The position numbers and the translations under genes were made by a program. A stretch of 64,000 nucleotides of DNA, from assembly GCA_964498065.1 (NCBI GenBank), contig CAZCFZ010000012.1, forward strand, positions 16,598-80,597, read 5' to 3'. Source of the DNA: FEN-1297 sp964498065 (lineage in GTDB: Bacteria > Bacteroidota > Ignavibacteria > Ignavibacteriales > Ignavibacteriaceae). A model generated the notes under the pieces. That model saw only the letters and a list, made by a program, of their open reading frames with translations, had not been told where the DNA came from and ran no database searches. Positions 36,348 through 45,163 of the stretch are shown here, one piece after another (position 1 is the stretch's first letter; every line of letters starts with the position of its first letter).

Positions 36348-36917
36348 ATGCAAAAACCACATGAAATAATTTTTGCAGGTTTCGGCGGGCAGGGTATTTT
36401 ATCTATGGGACAGATAATTGCGTATGCTGCAATGATTGAAAATAAAGAGATAAGCTGGATGCCTTCTTACGGACCCGAAATGAGAGGCGGTACCGCTAAC
36501 TGTATTGTTATTGTTTCACCGACAAGAATTAGTTCTCCGATAATTTCAAGATTTGATTCTGCAATTGTGCTGAACCAGCCGTCTTTAGATAAATTTGAGA
36601 ATAGTATAAAACCGGGCGGATTATTAATGTATGAAAGATCGACAATATTGAATCCGCCGACAAGAACCGATATTGAAGTAATTGGTTTGGCTGCAAACGA
36701 AGAAGCTCAAAAGTTAAATAAAAAACAAGTTGCAAATATGATATTTGTCGGAGCTTTTTTGGAAAGAAGGCCAGTAGTAAAAATTGAAAACATTGTAAAA
36801 GCTTTAAAGAAAGTACTGCCGGAGCGGCATCATCATTTGATACCTGTTAACGAGCAGGCGCTTGAAATAGGCAGTCGATTATCAAAAGAAATTGAACAAA
36901 CAATTATTCAACAATAA
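36348..36917 (+). CDS. 2-oxoacid:ferredoxin oxidoreductase gamma subunit
   Basis: A 189-residue gamma subunit. The fold signature FAGFGGQGILSMGQIIAYAA is at the start, then SWMPSYGPEMRGGTANC and the later NMIFVGAFLE. It completes the four-part enzyme and helps bind the CoA/alpha subunit. AGAGGAATTAAAAATG is a clear ribosome site. A small Cys-containing gene follows after 28 bases. Confidence 0.92.
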   Translation: MQKPHEIIFAGFGGQGILSMGQIIAYAAMIENKEISWMPSYGPEMRGGTANCIVIVSPTRISSPIISRFDSAIVLNQPSLDKFENSIKPGGLLMYERSTILNPPTRTDIEVIGLAANEEAQKLNKKQVANMIFVGAFLERRPVVKIENIVKALKKVLPERHHHLIPVNEQALEIGSRLSKEIEQTIIQQ

Positions 36918-36945
36918 CATCACTCATTAAGAAGTGAGGTGAAAC

Positions 36946-37215
36946 GTGAAGGAAAATGAAGTAAAGTGTATGCACGCATGTAAAAACACATGTGCAATGT
37001 TGAACGAGGCGTTACGCAAAGAAGCTGCTATTGTAAGATTTTATGAAGGCATGCAGGATGAATGCAACTTACCGGAGGTAAGCAGTTTTATAGCCGATAT
37101 CATTGAAGATAAAAGGAAGGGGATCCTTCGTATAATTCAAAAGCTGAATGAAATTCACGCTCGATCTCAAGTTATTGACGGTGTTATATCAAGCTTTAAT
37201 AATATCGACGGCTAG
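36946..37215 (+). CDS. Small Cys-containing helical protein, function unknown
   Basis: An 89-residue protein starting at GTG 36946 after GAGGTGAAAC, 28 bases behind the gamma subunit gene, so probably in the same transcript. It has a Cys cluster near the N-terminus (KCMHACKNTCAML) and one more Cys at ~46, followed by two predicted helices rich in Glu and Lys (IADIIEDKRKGILRIIQKLNEIHA). The E-x-x-x style of the helices loosely recalls a rubrerythrin/ferritin half-bundle, but I recognise no family. A metal- or redox-linked accessory of the oxidoreductase is a guess from position. Confidence 0.6.
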   Translation: MKENEVKCMHACKNTCAMLNEALRKEAAIVRFYEGMQDECNLPEVSSFIADIIEDKRKGILRIIQKLNEIHARSQVIDGVISSFNNIDG

Positions 37216-37357
37216 TAATTTCTAAAATTGAAGTTTTGCTTTTCAAAGATTAAAATCAGTAGATTTGACACGGCAAAGATTGTTAAGTATATTTGTAGTC
37301 CGAATTTTAATTACGGTTAAGAAAAACAGATAATAAAGTTATTAAAAAATTTTACAT

Positions 37358-37430
<73 letters not shown>

Positions 37431-37439
37431 CAAGAATAA

Positions 37440-37467
37440 AAAACCTGAACATTAGTTCGGGTTTTTT
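37440..37467 (+). terminator. Terminator of tRNA-fMet
   Basis: An 11-bp stem AAAACCTGAAC/GTTCGGGTTTT (one G-T wobble) with loop ATTA, ending in six T. Confidence 0.88.
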
Positions 37468-37536
37468 ATTTTAAAAATTAAACGGGGAGTTACTTTTTTA
37501 TAAGTCTAGTTAATTTAAACTCAGATTAAAAATAAA

Positions 37537-37560
37537 AAAATCCGGTCATCGCCGGATTTT
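37537..37560 (-). terminator. Terminator of the STAS gene
   Basis: A 9-bp stem AAAATCCGG/CCGGATTTT with a 6-base loop. On the minus strand it runs into TTTTTTTATTTTT, ~135 bases behind the STAS gene. On the plus strand it also has four to five T and could act bidirectionally. Confidence 0.8.
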
Positions 37561-37693
37561 TCGGGGAGACAAGACACACTAACTTAAAGGAGTTCTTTTA
37601 TATTTTAATTTCTGGTTTTAATTATATATTTGAAAAATATTCTCCCCTGCCGAATTCAGATGAAAAACATTTTTTAATCTTATCATTTATAAT

Positions 37694-38059
37694 TTATCTA
37701 TGTATTATTGTTTCATGAAAATTGAAACTCTCTACAGCCTCCTCAAGTGTATCATATGTATTAAAGATAGTTAAAGTACCTACTTTTTCCATTAAAGTTT
37801 GAACAACAGAAGCAGGCTTAACAAGACGAATCTCGCCGCCTATCTTAGCCATGTTTTTTAAAGCCACGACTAGTACACCCAAAAAGGTTGAATCAATGAA
37901 TTCACACTGTCTTATATCGACGATTAATTTCTTGAAGCGCATTTCATAGTCGTCGTTCAATATTCTTTTGAATTCTCCCGCTTCCTTGTATGTTGCTCTG
38001 CTCAGGTTTACAATTTCAACCACTATATCTTTTATAACTATTTTGCCGAAGTCTTCCAA
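37694..38059 (-). CDS. STAS domain protein (anti-sigma factor antagonist-like)
   Basis: A 121-residue single-domain STAS protein of the SpoIIAA/RsbV kind. The phosphorylatable Ser lies in FIDSTFLGVLVVALKNM (~54-70), preceded by the strand KKLIVDIRQC. Such proteins bind anti-sigma kinases when unphosphorylated and thereby free a sigma factor. No partner kinase or sigma gene is adjacent. The start is TTG 38057-38059 with GAGGG upstream; a terminator sits at 37537-37560. Confidence 0.85.
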   Translation of the reverse strand: MEDFGKIVIKDIVVEIVNLSRATYKEAGEFKRILNDDYEMRFKKLIVDIRQCEFIDSTFLGVLVVALKNMAKIGGEIRLVKPASVVQTLMEKVGTLTIFNTYDTLEEAVESFNFHETIIHR

Positions 38060-38649
38060 TTTAGCCCTCGAATATTTGTTTAATATTTAATCGTCTATAT
38101 CTCTTGTGACCAATTATCATACCAAATAAATCATTTTTAATTTTGATTGGATTACAAATTTTTATCAAGGATCTGTTGTCTCAAAATGATGAGCCCTTTC
38201 AGCTCAGCACAAATTAATACATAAATTCCCTTTCCAAAAGAAAAATGTCAATATCTGTTGTTATATTTTACTAAAATTCTATTTTTGTCTTTTATTTTAT
38301 AATAAAATCCGTTTTTACCTAAATAGCTTAAGAATATAAAATTTTAGCAGTTTAATGAGGTCAGTCGAATTCTATATAATCAATTTATATAAATTTAGCA
38401 ATAAACTTATATCCACAATTATATATATAACATTTGGTTCTATGATCTATATAATACTTTACTGCAAATAAACGGTCTATTTGCTTTTAATTTATGAAAT
38501 AATTATTTTCACCTTCGACATTCTATCAAATCCAATAAATAACGGCACTATTTCTGAATAATTAAGTGCATCCGGAAATAAATGTATATGTCATTATTTT
38601 ATATGCATAATCATCATTTGTTATAATATATGAGGCAATAGTAATCAAT
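38060..38649. other. 590-base intergenic region, no gene seen
   Basis: Very AT-rich. It holds the divergent promoters of the STAS gene and the T9SS cargo gene, but I see no convincing boxes, repeat or RNA fold. A small TGAGC/GCTCA hairpin at ~38191-38207 is too weak to claim. Confidence 0.5.
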
Positions 38650-40626
38650 ATGGGAAAAACACTACCCTTTCGTTCTCTTTATTTTCCGAGTCTACATATA
38701 GTAAGACCCAGCTTCAAATTTTTTCTTAATGTAGTCATTAAGAGTGTGTTAATATTATTATTGTTTGGTTTTTCTGAAATATATTCTCAAACAACTGTTT
38801 TTTCAGATAACTTTGAACTCGGCAGCACTAAATGGACTTTTCAGGGGACGTGGGGATTGGTAACTAGTTTATCATATTCGACATCACATTCGCTTTCTAC
38901 TGCTACATCCGGTGATTATCAAAGCGATCAAAATATCTCGGCAACATTAAAAAATGGAGTTAATTTATCTTCTTATAAAGATGCTGAGATTGAATTTTAC
39001 GGTCGGTATCAATTGGAACAGGGATTTGATTACGGCTATTTGGAACTTTCAATTGACGGCGGAACAACTTGGTATAAGATTGATTCTTATAACGGCTATC
39101 TTAATTCATGGACTTTATTTAAATACGATATTGGCAGTTTTGCCGGAAGCTCCAATGTACTTATCAGGTTCCGTTTAAAAAGCGACCAATATATAAATTA
39201 CCCGGGTATGTATATAGATAATTTTCAAATATTGGGATCAAATACCGACACAACAGGACCTTTTATTGTTACACAAAGTCCTTCGTTTTATCAAGGCACA
39301 CAAACAAACGATACGGTTAGTGCGCAAATTTACGATGCTACGGGAATTCAATCGGCAACGCTTTATTATAAAGTGGATGGTGCCGGCCCTTATAGTATTG
39401 GCCCAACCTCAAATAATGGAAATAATTATACCTTTATTATTCCTTTCCAAACATCGGGTGCAATGGTATATTATAAAATCGGAGCAATAGATAGTTCACC
39501 GAATCATAATGCTAGTGATACTTCAAAAGCTGATGCCAATTATTTTATTTCAGGCACGTATCTAAGTTATGATAACGGTTCTGCGGACGGAGTAGACTTT
39601 TTTAATTCCGGCAGCGGAGCTGCAGTTAAAATTTCTATGCCTTCAGGAGGAAAGGGTACTTTGGTTGCTGCCTTAATAAGAAACTATGTTGATAATAATA
39701 ATCCGGGAAGTAATATGCTTTTCCATGTTTGGGCTGATAGCGGCGGTATGCCCGGAACCGATTTAATTACGCCCTTTATTGTTTCGCCGTCTGCAACACT
39801 TACAAATACAAGTCCTATGACGGTTATTGATCTAAGACCTTACAGCCTTAAATTAAGTAATCTTACAGGAGATGTTTATATCGGATTCACTGTACCATCG
39901 GGAACCGTAAATATTATGAGACCAAATTCGGCCAGCAGCTTAAGGTCGTTTAATTATAACGGCAGTACATGGAGTTCGGTCACCAGCACGGATTATGAAA
40001 TGAGAGCAGTGATTAATGATGAAAATGCACTTCCGGTAGAATTAACAACTTTTACAGCTTCTTCAATTAATTCAGGTATTGAATTAAAATGGTCAACTGC
40101 AACGGAAATTAACAATTATGGATTTGATATTGAAAGAAGACAGGTGAACGGAGACGGGAATACGGAGTCCGGAGAATGGGTAAAAATAGGTTTTGTTCAG
40201 GGAAATGGAAATAGTAATTCGCCGAAGGAATATACTTTTTTCGATAATAACTTAACGAGCGGAAATAAATTTCAATACAGATTAAAGCAGATTGATGACA
40301 ATGGAAATTTTAAGTACTCCAATACAATTGAAATAAAAGCAGTACCTGCCGATTTTGGATTAGCACAAAATTTTCCGAATCCCTTTAATCCGTCAACTAC
40401 TATAAAATATTACACACCAAAAAACTCTTTTGTAACTTTGAAAATTTATGATATGCTGGGTAGAGAGATTGCCACATTGGTAAACGAACAAATTCCCCCT
40501 GGTTACCATGAAGCAATATGGAATGGATTGGACGGAAAAGGAGAGTCGGTTTCAAGCGGTGTTTATATTTATAGATTAACTGCCGGAAGTTTTTCTCAAA
40601 CAAAAAAGATGAATTTGCTTAAATAA
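38650..40626 (+). CDS. Secreted beta-rich protein with T9SS type A sorting domain
   Basis: A 658-residue exported protein. The signal peptide is long (about 47 residues), with its hydrophobic core at ~30-42 and cleavage near YSQ. Residues ~50-195 form a jelly-roll domain of the kind in immune-inhibitor-A and MAM-like proteins (DNFELGSTKWTFQGTW, MYIDNFQILG). Ig-like domains follow, then a segment common in FCB secreted proteins (LPVELTTFTAS, LKWSTATEINNYGFDIER). The last ~85 residues are the sorting domain (NFPNPFNPSTTIKYY, SSGVYIYRL). Surface attachment or release by type IX secretion is inferred. No catalytic motif is seen. Confidence 0.85.
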   Translation: MGKTLPFRSLYFPSLHIVRPSFKFFLNVVIKSVLILLLFGFSEIYSQTTVFSDNFELGSTKWTFQGTWGLVTSLSYSTSHSLSTATSGDYQSDQNISATLKNGVNLSSYKDAEIEFYGRYQLEQGFDYGYLELSIDGGTTWYKIDSYNGYLNSWTLFKYDIGSFAGSSNVLIRFRLKSDQYINYPGMYIDNFQILGSNTDTTGPFIVTQSPSFYQGTQTNDTVSAQIYDATGIQSATLYYKVDGAGPYSIGPTSNNGNNYTFIIPFQTSGAMVYYKIGAIDSSPNHNASDTSKADANYFISGTYLSYDNGSADGVDFFNSGSGAAVKISMPSGGKGTLVAALIRNYVDNNNPGSNMLFHVWADSGGMPGTDLITPFIVSPSATLTNTSPMTVIDLRPYSLKLSNLTGDVYIGFTVPSGTVNIMRPNSASSLRSFNYNGSTWSSVTSTDYEMRAVINDENALPVELTTFTASSINSGIELKWSTATEINNYGFDIERRQVNGDGNTESGEWVKIGFVQGNGNSNSPKEYTFFDNNLTSGNKFQYRLKQIDDNGNFKYSNTIEIKAVPADFGLAQNFPNPFNPSTTIKYYTPKNSFVTLKIYDMLGREIATLVNEQIPPGYHEAIWNGLDGKGESVSSGVYIYRLTAGSFSQTKKMNLLK

Positions 40627-40655
40627 ACCAAATCTTTCTTTTAGGTTAAAATTAA

Positions 40656-40691
40656 GGCTGCTTTTTGTTTATATTAAAACAGAAAGCAGCC
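40656..40691 (-). terminator. Hairpin between convergent genes
   Basis: A 9-bp stem GGCTGCTTT/AAAGCAGCC extended by TGTTT/AAACA around an AT loop. It separates the plus-strand T9SS cargo gene from the minus-strand WG-repeat gene. The following T tract is modest on the minus strand and lacking on the plus strand. Confidence 0.55.
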
Positions 40692-40742
40692 GGAAGTTAA
40701 AATACTAAAATACTAACTTTGCGGTACAAAATAATTTTCGAA

Positions 40743-41474
40743 TCAGTCCTCAAAAAACTCTGTTCCCTTTCTATCGATATAGCCCCAATTTTTTTGAATT
40801 CTAACTACGGCCAGAGGCCCTCCATCGTCTATAATTTCATCATATTTGTTCGGGGTAATTCCTTTCCCTTCTTTGTCAATTAATCCCCACCACCCGTTCG
40901 ATTCAACTTTAACAATGCCGTCATGAAACTCACCAACGGCAGAATAAGTATTCTGTATAACCTGCTTCCCGCGATTATTTATAAAACCCCAAAGTCCTCC
41001 TTGTTTAACTGCCGCCAAGCCCTCGCTGAAATTTCCGATGCTTTCATATTTTACAGATGTAATTTGCTTGCCGTTTGTATCAATAAATCCCCACATATTA
41101 TTAAGTTTAACAGGAAAGATACCTTCAAAATAGTCACCGATACCTTGGTATTGAAGCGGAATAACCTCTTTGCCTTTTGAATTTATCACTCCCCATTTCC
41201 CGCCAAAGACTTCTTCTTTTTCATTTTTCTTAATACCAAAATTTACTTTAGCAAAGCCGTTTTCGAAATCCTCAACCATATCGTATATCAAATCGGTAAT
41301 TTCTCTACCCTCTTCATTAATGAATCCCCATTTGTTGTTTAATTTTACTTTTACAATACCCTCTTTAAAATCACCAACAAATTCATACTTAATTTGAATT
41401 ACAACCTTTTTATATTTATCGCAGAAACCCCATTTATCTTTTTTCCTATATCTGATTAATTTGGGCAACTGCAC
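40743..41474 (-). CDS. WG-repeat protein
   Basis: A 243-residue protein made almost wholly of seven WG repeats, each ~32-36 residues with a core of the type WGFINNRGKQVI followed by Y(x)nG-F-x-EG-x-x-V. There is no signal peptide, so it is probably cytoplasmic, though GTG 41472-41474 as start is not backed by a strong ribosome site. WG repeats are found in many bacteria with no defined biochemical role; some link to envelope or toxin functions. It stands alone on the minus strand. Confidence 0.88.
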   Translation of the reverse strand: MQLPKLIRYRKKDKWGFCDKYKKVVIQIKYEFVGDFKEGIVKVKLNNKWGFINEEGREITDLIYDMVEDFENGFAKVNFGIKKNEKEEVFGGKWGVINSKGKEVIPLQYQGIGDYFEGIFPVKLNNMWGFIDTNGKQITSVKYESIGNFSEGLAAVKQGGLWGFINNRGKQVIQNTYSAVGEFHDGIVKVESNGWWGLIDKEGKGITPNKYDEIIDDGGPLAVVRIQKNWGYIDRKGTEFFED

Positions 41475-41727
41475 AATTATTTTCCCTTTCTGTCCTTGCA
41501 GACTTTTTGTAATTGAAACAAATTATTATTAAAACATTCACCTAAAAATTAAATAACATTATTATGTATGAATAAATTATACATAAGAGAAGAAATTTAA
41601 TATAAAATAATAATTTTAGGGCTCTTTTAAAGGACAAAAATTTAAGCTGTTATAATACTATTTCGAAAGAAATTTCGCATGTAATGATTTTTTATGAGCT
41701 CTAAATTTTCATCTTTTTCCGCAATCA

Positions 41728-42282
41728 CTAGTTATGATATCTAAGATGCTCTTTCTTTTTGTTATGGTTTGCATTTTTATCCTCTTCGGTTTTGAATGCA
41801 TTAAACTGTTCAGGAGTCATAGTAGTCATTTTTTTTACGAATGCAACTATTGCCCAAATCTGTCTGTCGGATTTTGCGGAATTAAACTCAGGCATCCCGG
41901 TCATCTTAATACCGTTTTTAATAATCCAATATAATTCAGAGGGTTTCCAGTCCGTCGCTGCTTGAACTAAAGGAGGGGGAGGCGGATACATTTGAGGGGC
42001 TTTTTCCGGCCTTTTTGTTCCCGGTGCACCATGGCATCCTATACATGAATGAGTGTACTCTGTGAATCCGATACTAACAAGCGAAGAGTCGCTAATATCC
42101 AATGCATTGATAAATTGAGCATGATATTTTACTGAATTATCAACTGTTTTGCTTATTATCCAGCGTGTAATTGAATTATGGGGAACTGTAGCACCTATAT
42201 TATAAATTCCGGAATATATATAAATAAGAAAAGCAGCTATTATTGCAATTAAAGTACCTACAACCGTAAGGAAGGTTCTCAT
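41728..42282 (-). CDS. Membrane-anchored class I cytochrome c
   Basis: A 184-residue protein with an uncleaved N-terminal helix (~4-24), then a mono-haem cytochrome c domain. The haem-binding motif is CIGCH (Cys80, Cys83, His84) and the likely axial Met is in MTGMPEF. It would sit on the periplasmic face of the inner membrane and carry electrons. The strong AAGGAG ribosome site supports ATG 42280-42282. A poly-Pro stretch follows the haem motif. The reaction partner is unknown. Confidence 0.88.
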   Translation of the reverse strand: MRTFLTVVGTLIAIIAAFLIYIYSGIYNIGATVPHNSITRWIISKTVDNSVKYHAQFINALDISDSSLVSIGFTEYTHSCIGCHGAPGTKRPEKAPQMYPPPPPLVQAATDWKPSELYWIIKNGIKMTGMPEFNSAKSDRQIWAIVAFVKKMTTMTPEQFNAFKTEEDKNANHNKKKEHLRYHN

Positions 42283-42514
42283 AATTTCTCCTTGTTATTT
42301 AATTTCAATTCAATATTCAAAAAAATATAAATACAGCATTATTAACTACAGCATATCCTTAAAAATTCTTATTCTTAGTTTCATTTGCCGGTTTATTAAT
42401 TACATAAATTAACCTAATACTCAGCAAAATATAAAAAAAAATATTTGTATATTCTTTATATAAGGCACATTTAATTCTTTAAGAAAGGTCGTATTAAAAC
42501 AATTAAAATGATAA

Positions 42515-42540
42515 AAAAAGCCGGGATAATCCGGCTTTTT
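42515..42540 (-). terminator. Terminator behind the HEAT-repeat gene
   Basis: A 10-bp stem AAAAAGCCGG/CCGGCTTTTT with a 6-base loop. T runs flank it on both strands, so it can act in both directions; it ends the minus-strand gene 26 bases away. Confidence 0.88.
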
Positions 42541-42566
42541 AAATTAAATAATTTAATTGCGTAAAA

Positions 42567-42983
42567 TTAGAGAGTTTTTTCCTTTTCATTTTCCGCATAA
42601 GTAAAACTAGAGTAAAATTTTGCACATAAGTTCCTCACTCTTTCACTTTTGTCAAAATCCGAGGCTTGTTTCACTGCATAAACTGCTTTACCTGTCCCGA
42701 TTTTTACTAGTGACAAAGCAGCTATAATACGTGCCTCTTCGGATTTTTCATTATTTAACATCTTCATTAAAGGAATAATGGCTTCCGATATTTTATATTC
42801 GCCTAAAAAATAAGCGCTGCTGATACGAAGCCCTAAGTTATTGGAATTTAAACCTACCAAGTAATTATCAATTGAATTTTCCGTTAATTGTATATTTCCG
42901 TTTGATTTTACTTCTTGCGCAAAAATTGAAACCGAGCCTAACAACAATAGGGAAACGGCTAAAATTACTATTTGCTTTTTCAT
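42567..42983 (-). CDS. Small exported HEAT-repeat protein
   Basis: A 138-residue protein from ATG 42983, with a signal peptide (MKKQIVILAVSLLLLGS, cut near FAQ) and then a helical region of two to three HEAT-like repeats (RISSAYFLGEYKISEAIIPL, RIIAALSLVKIGTGKAV). AAGAGGG lies 8 bases before this ATG. A longer in-frame form from 43025 is possible but would bury the signal. It probably forms a periplasmic protein-binding solenoid. Function unknown. Confidence 0.75.
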   Translation of the reverse strand: MKKQIVILAVSLLLLGSVSIFAQEVKSNGNIQLTENSIDNYLVGLNSNNLGLRISSAYFLGEYKISEAIIPLMKMLNNEKSEEARIIAALSLVKIGTGKAVYAVKQASDFDKSERVRNLCAKFYSSFTYAENEKEKTL

Positions 42984-43158
42984 CTTAGTACCCTCTTGTT
43001 TTTTAAATATTAATTCAAATCTCACCTAATAATATAACCTAAAGAAGCTTTTACGATAACAATTTAATGATGGAAGGCTTTTCGAAATGATTAATACTAA
43101 TAGTATGCAGATAGCAGGAGGCTGTACAATAATCGCAAATAATATAAATTTATTAAAT

Positions 43159-43265
43159 GAGGCTGTCTCAAAAGTAATATTTTTTAGAAAATTGAACACG
43201 GATAACGCTGATTTTTACTGATTTACACAGATTTTAATATTGAATATTACTTTTGAGACGGCCTC
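43159..43265. repeat. MITE-like element B (107 bases)
   Basis: Terminal inverted repeats of 23 bases (43159-43181 and 43243-43265) match at 22 positions; the left arm begins GAGGCTGTCTCAAAAGTAAT. The core (43182-43242) carries ACACGGATAACGCTGATT and ATTTACACAGATTTT, related to the reverse complement of the core of element A. No coding capacity. It lies between the HEAT-repeat and VOC genes. Confidence 0.75.
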
Positions 43266-43273
43266 GTAAATTT

Positions 43274-43624
43274 TTAATTACCCTGATACAGGCCTATTAC
43301 GTTTCCATCCGGATCTTTTATAAGAGCATAGGCACCCATTGCCGGTATAATAGTTTTACCGCGGAAGACATCGCCGCCTAATTCTTTTGCTTTTTTTAAA
43401 TAATCTTCAACAGCATTTACTCTAACATGAAATATGGTTGTTTCACCTTGTGAAACTTTTTCAACTTTCTTCAATCCCAGAGTAAATCCTTTGTGTGTAT
43501 TAAATAAAAGATATCCGTTTCCAAACGGTTTAAATTCCCAGCCAAACAATTTGGCAAAGAAATCTTTACTTTTATCTAGGTCTGTTGTTGGAATTTCTGC
43601 ATGTGCTAATAAATCTGATGCCAT
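43274..43624 (-). CDS. VOC family protein (glyoxalase/dioxygenase-like)
   Basis: A 116-residue single VOC module with paired beta-alpha-beta-beta-beta units: HAEIPTTDLDKSKDFFAKLFGW at the start and ALIKDPDGNVIGLYQ at the end. Possible metal ligands are His8 in HAEI and the late positions, but the set is not complete enough to call an enzyme. The family includes glyoxalases, dioxygenases and resistance proteins. It is a single gene whose start lies ~120 bases behind the polysaccharide operon. Confidence 0.88.
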   Translation of the reverse strand: MASDLLAHAEIPTTDLDKSKDFFAKLFGWEFKPFGNGYLLFNTHKGFTLGLKKVEKVSQGETTIFHVRVNAVEDYLKKAKELGGDVFRGKTIIPAMGAYALIKDPDGNVIGLYQGN

Positions 43625-43744
43625 TTTAAGATCCCTGATTAATGGTTAGAATCAAAAATTAAATATTTAAATGAGCGAATTAATAATTCTTATTTCCGGT
43701 TTCTAAAATAAAAATATCTTTTGTAAGATAAAACCGATATATAA

Positions 43745-45148
43745 TTAAACGCCTTTCGTATCACCTTTAATCATTTGCCAAACTGTTGTTAATATTATTT
43801 GAATATCCAGCCAGATAGACCAGTTTTCAATATACCATAAGTCATACTCGATTCTTTTAATTGTACGTTTTTTATTCTCTTCATATTCCGGGACATCCCC
43901 TCTGTATCCGTGAATCTGTGCCCAACCGGTAATACCGGGCTTAACCCAGCTTCTTAATTTTATTTCTTCAACCATTTCTTTGTAAATTTCATTGAATGCT
44001 ATCGGATGAGGCCGCGGCCCGACAATCGACATCTCACCTTTAAATACATTTATAAATTGAGGTAATTCGTCAATATTAGATTTTCTCAGGAACTTTCCGA
44101 TCTTTGTAATTCGCGGATCGCCTTCAACTGTGGGTTTATATTTATTTGAGCTTTCATTTCCTGCATACATCGTGCGGAATTTAAAGCATTTAAATATTTC
44201 ATCCTTAGCTCCAACTCTATCCTGCCGGAAGGAAACCGGTCCTGGTGAAAATAACCTATTAAGTAAAAATAATAACGGATAAAGCCAGGAAAGTATTAAT
44301 ATTATGGCAAAAAATGAAAATACTATATCGAACGTTCGCTTCACAAAACGCCAGTGTGCTTCAGCAAGAGGCTCACTTCTAACCGTGATAATAGGAAAAT
44401 TTGCTATCATACTTATTTGAAATTTCTTCGAAACAAATCTCAAATAATCCGGGATTATATGAACCCTTACGGCATGTTTATTACAAATTTTTATGATATC
44501 GTCTAATTGATGCGCTGCATAAATTGATAATGCTATTACTACTTCTTCTATATTTCGTTCTTTAATAATGCTGTCAAGTCTATCAATACCGCCTAAAATA
44601 TTAAGCTCCGAATACGGTTCGAAAGCATCATTTAAGAATCCGATTAAATTAAATCCGAAGTCATAACGGTCTGAAATTAAATTATTAAAATTTTTTGCAA
44701 GGTCACCGGCGCCAATTATTAAAAGATTACGTACATTTTTTTTCTTTCCTCTGATTTTGGAAACCGAATATTTTACCGCCTGCGTTCGAATACTTACCAG
44801 TAAAGTTAAAAACAAAGCATATAGTATTATAAAATTTCTTGTGAATAAATTTTCCTTTACCAAAAAGAGGAAAAGAATCGCGGTAAGAATTTGTACGATT
44901 ACATTTCTAACAATTTTTAAAAACTGGTAGGAGAAGTTCCTTGTATTAAAATCATCATAAAATTCAATGACATTTGAAAAGAAATACCACACAAAATTAA
45001 GACCCGCCATTAAAGCAAACATATAATTTCGATCGATCAGTATTTGCAGGGATTGAGAAATAATTGCAGAAACAAAAAAGGAAACGTCTATTATGGCAAG
45101 ATCTAAAAATAGCCTTAAGTAGTATGTTGATTTATTATTTGTAATCAT
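43745..45148 (-). CDS. Polyprenyl glycosylphosphotransferase (undecaprenyl-phosphate sugar transferase)
   Basis: A 467-residue membrane protein that starts glycan assembly by moving a sugar-1-phosphate to undecaprenyl phosphate at the inner membrane. It has four N-terminal helices (~10-125), a CoA-binding-like domain (LLIIGAGDLAKN, ~145-260), another helix, and the C-terminal bacterial sugar transferase domain: KRTFDIVFSFFAII, FRQDRVGAKDEIFKCFKFRT, SNIDELPQFINVF and SIVGPRPHP. It is the last gene of the operon that starts with the flippase at 49591. Confidence 0.92.
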   Translation of the reverse strand: MITNNKSTYYLRLFLDLAIIDVSFFVSAIISQSLQILIDRNYMFALMAGLNFVWYFFSNVIEFYDDFNTRNFSYQFLKIVRNVIVQILTAILFLFLVKENLFTRNFIILYALFLTLLVSIRTQAVKYSVSKIRGKKKNVRNLLIIGAGDLAKNFNNLISDRYDFGFNLIGFLNDAFEPYSELNILGGIDRLDSIIKERNIEEVVIALSIYAAHQLDDIIKICNKHAVRVHIIPDYLRFVSKKFQISMIANFPIITVRSEPLAEAHWRFVKRTFDIVFSFFAIILILSWLYPLLFLLNRLFSPGPVSFRQDRVGAKDEIFKCFKFRTMYAGNESSNKYKPTVEGDPRITKIGKFLRKSNIDELPQFINVFKGEMSIVGPRPHPIAFNEIYKEMVEEIKLRSWVKPGITGWAQIHGYRGDVPEYEENKKRTIKRIEYDLWYIENWSIWLDIQIILTTVWQMIKGDTKGV

Positions 45149-45163
45149 AATGAAAAAACAGGT

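Noticed and set aside
38650..38664. Shared MGKTL start of the two T9SS cargo proteins as a common leader
   Set aside because: Only five residues agree and the rest of the signal peptides differ, so chance is the simpler explanation.
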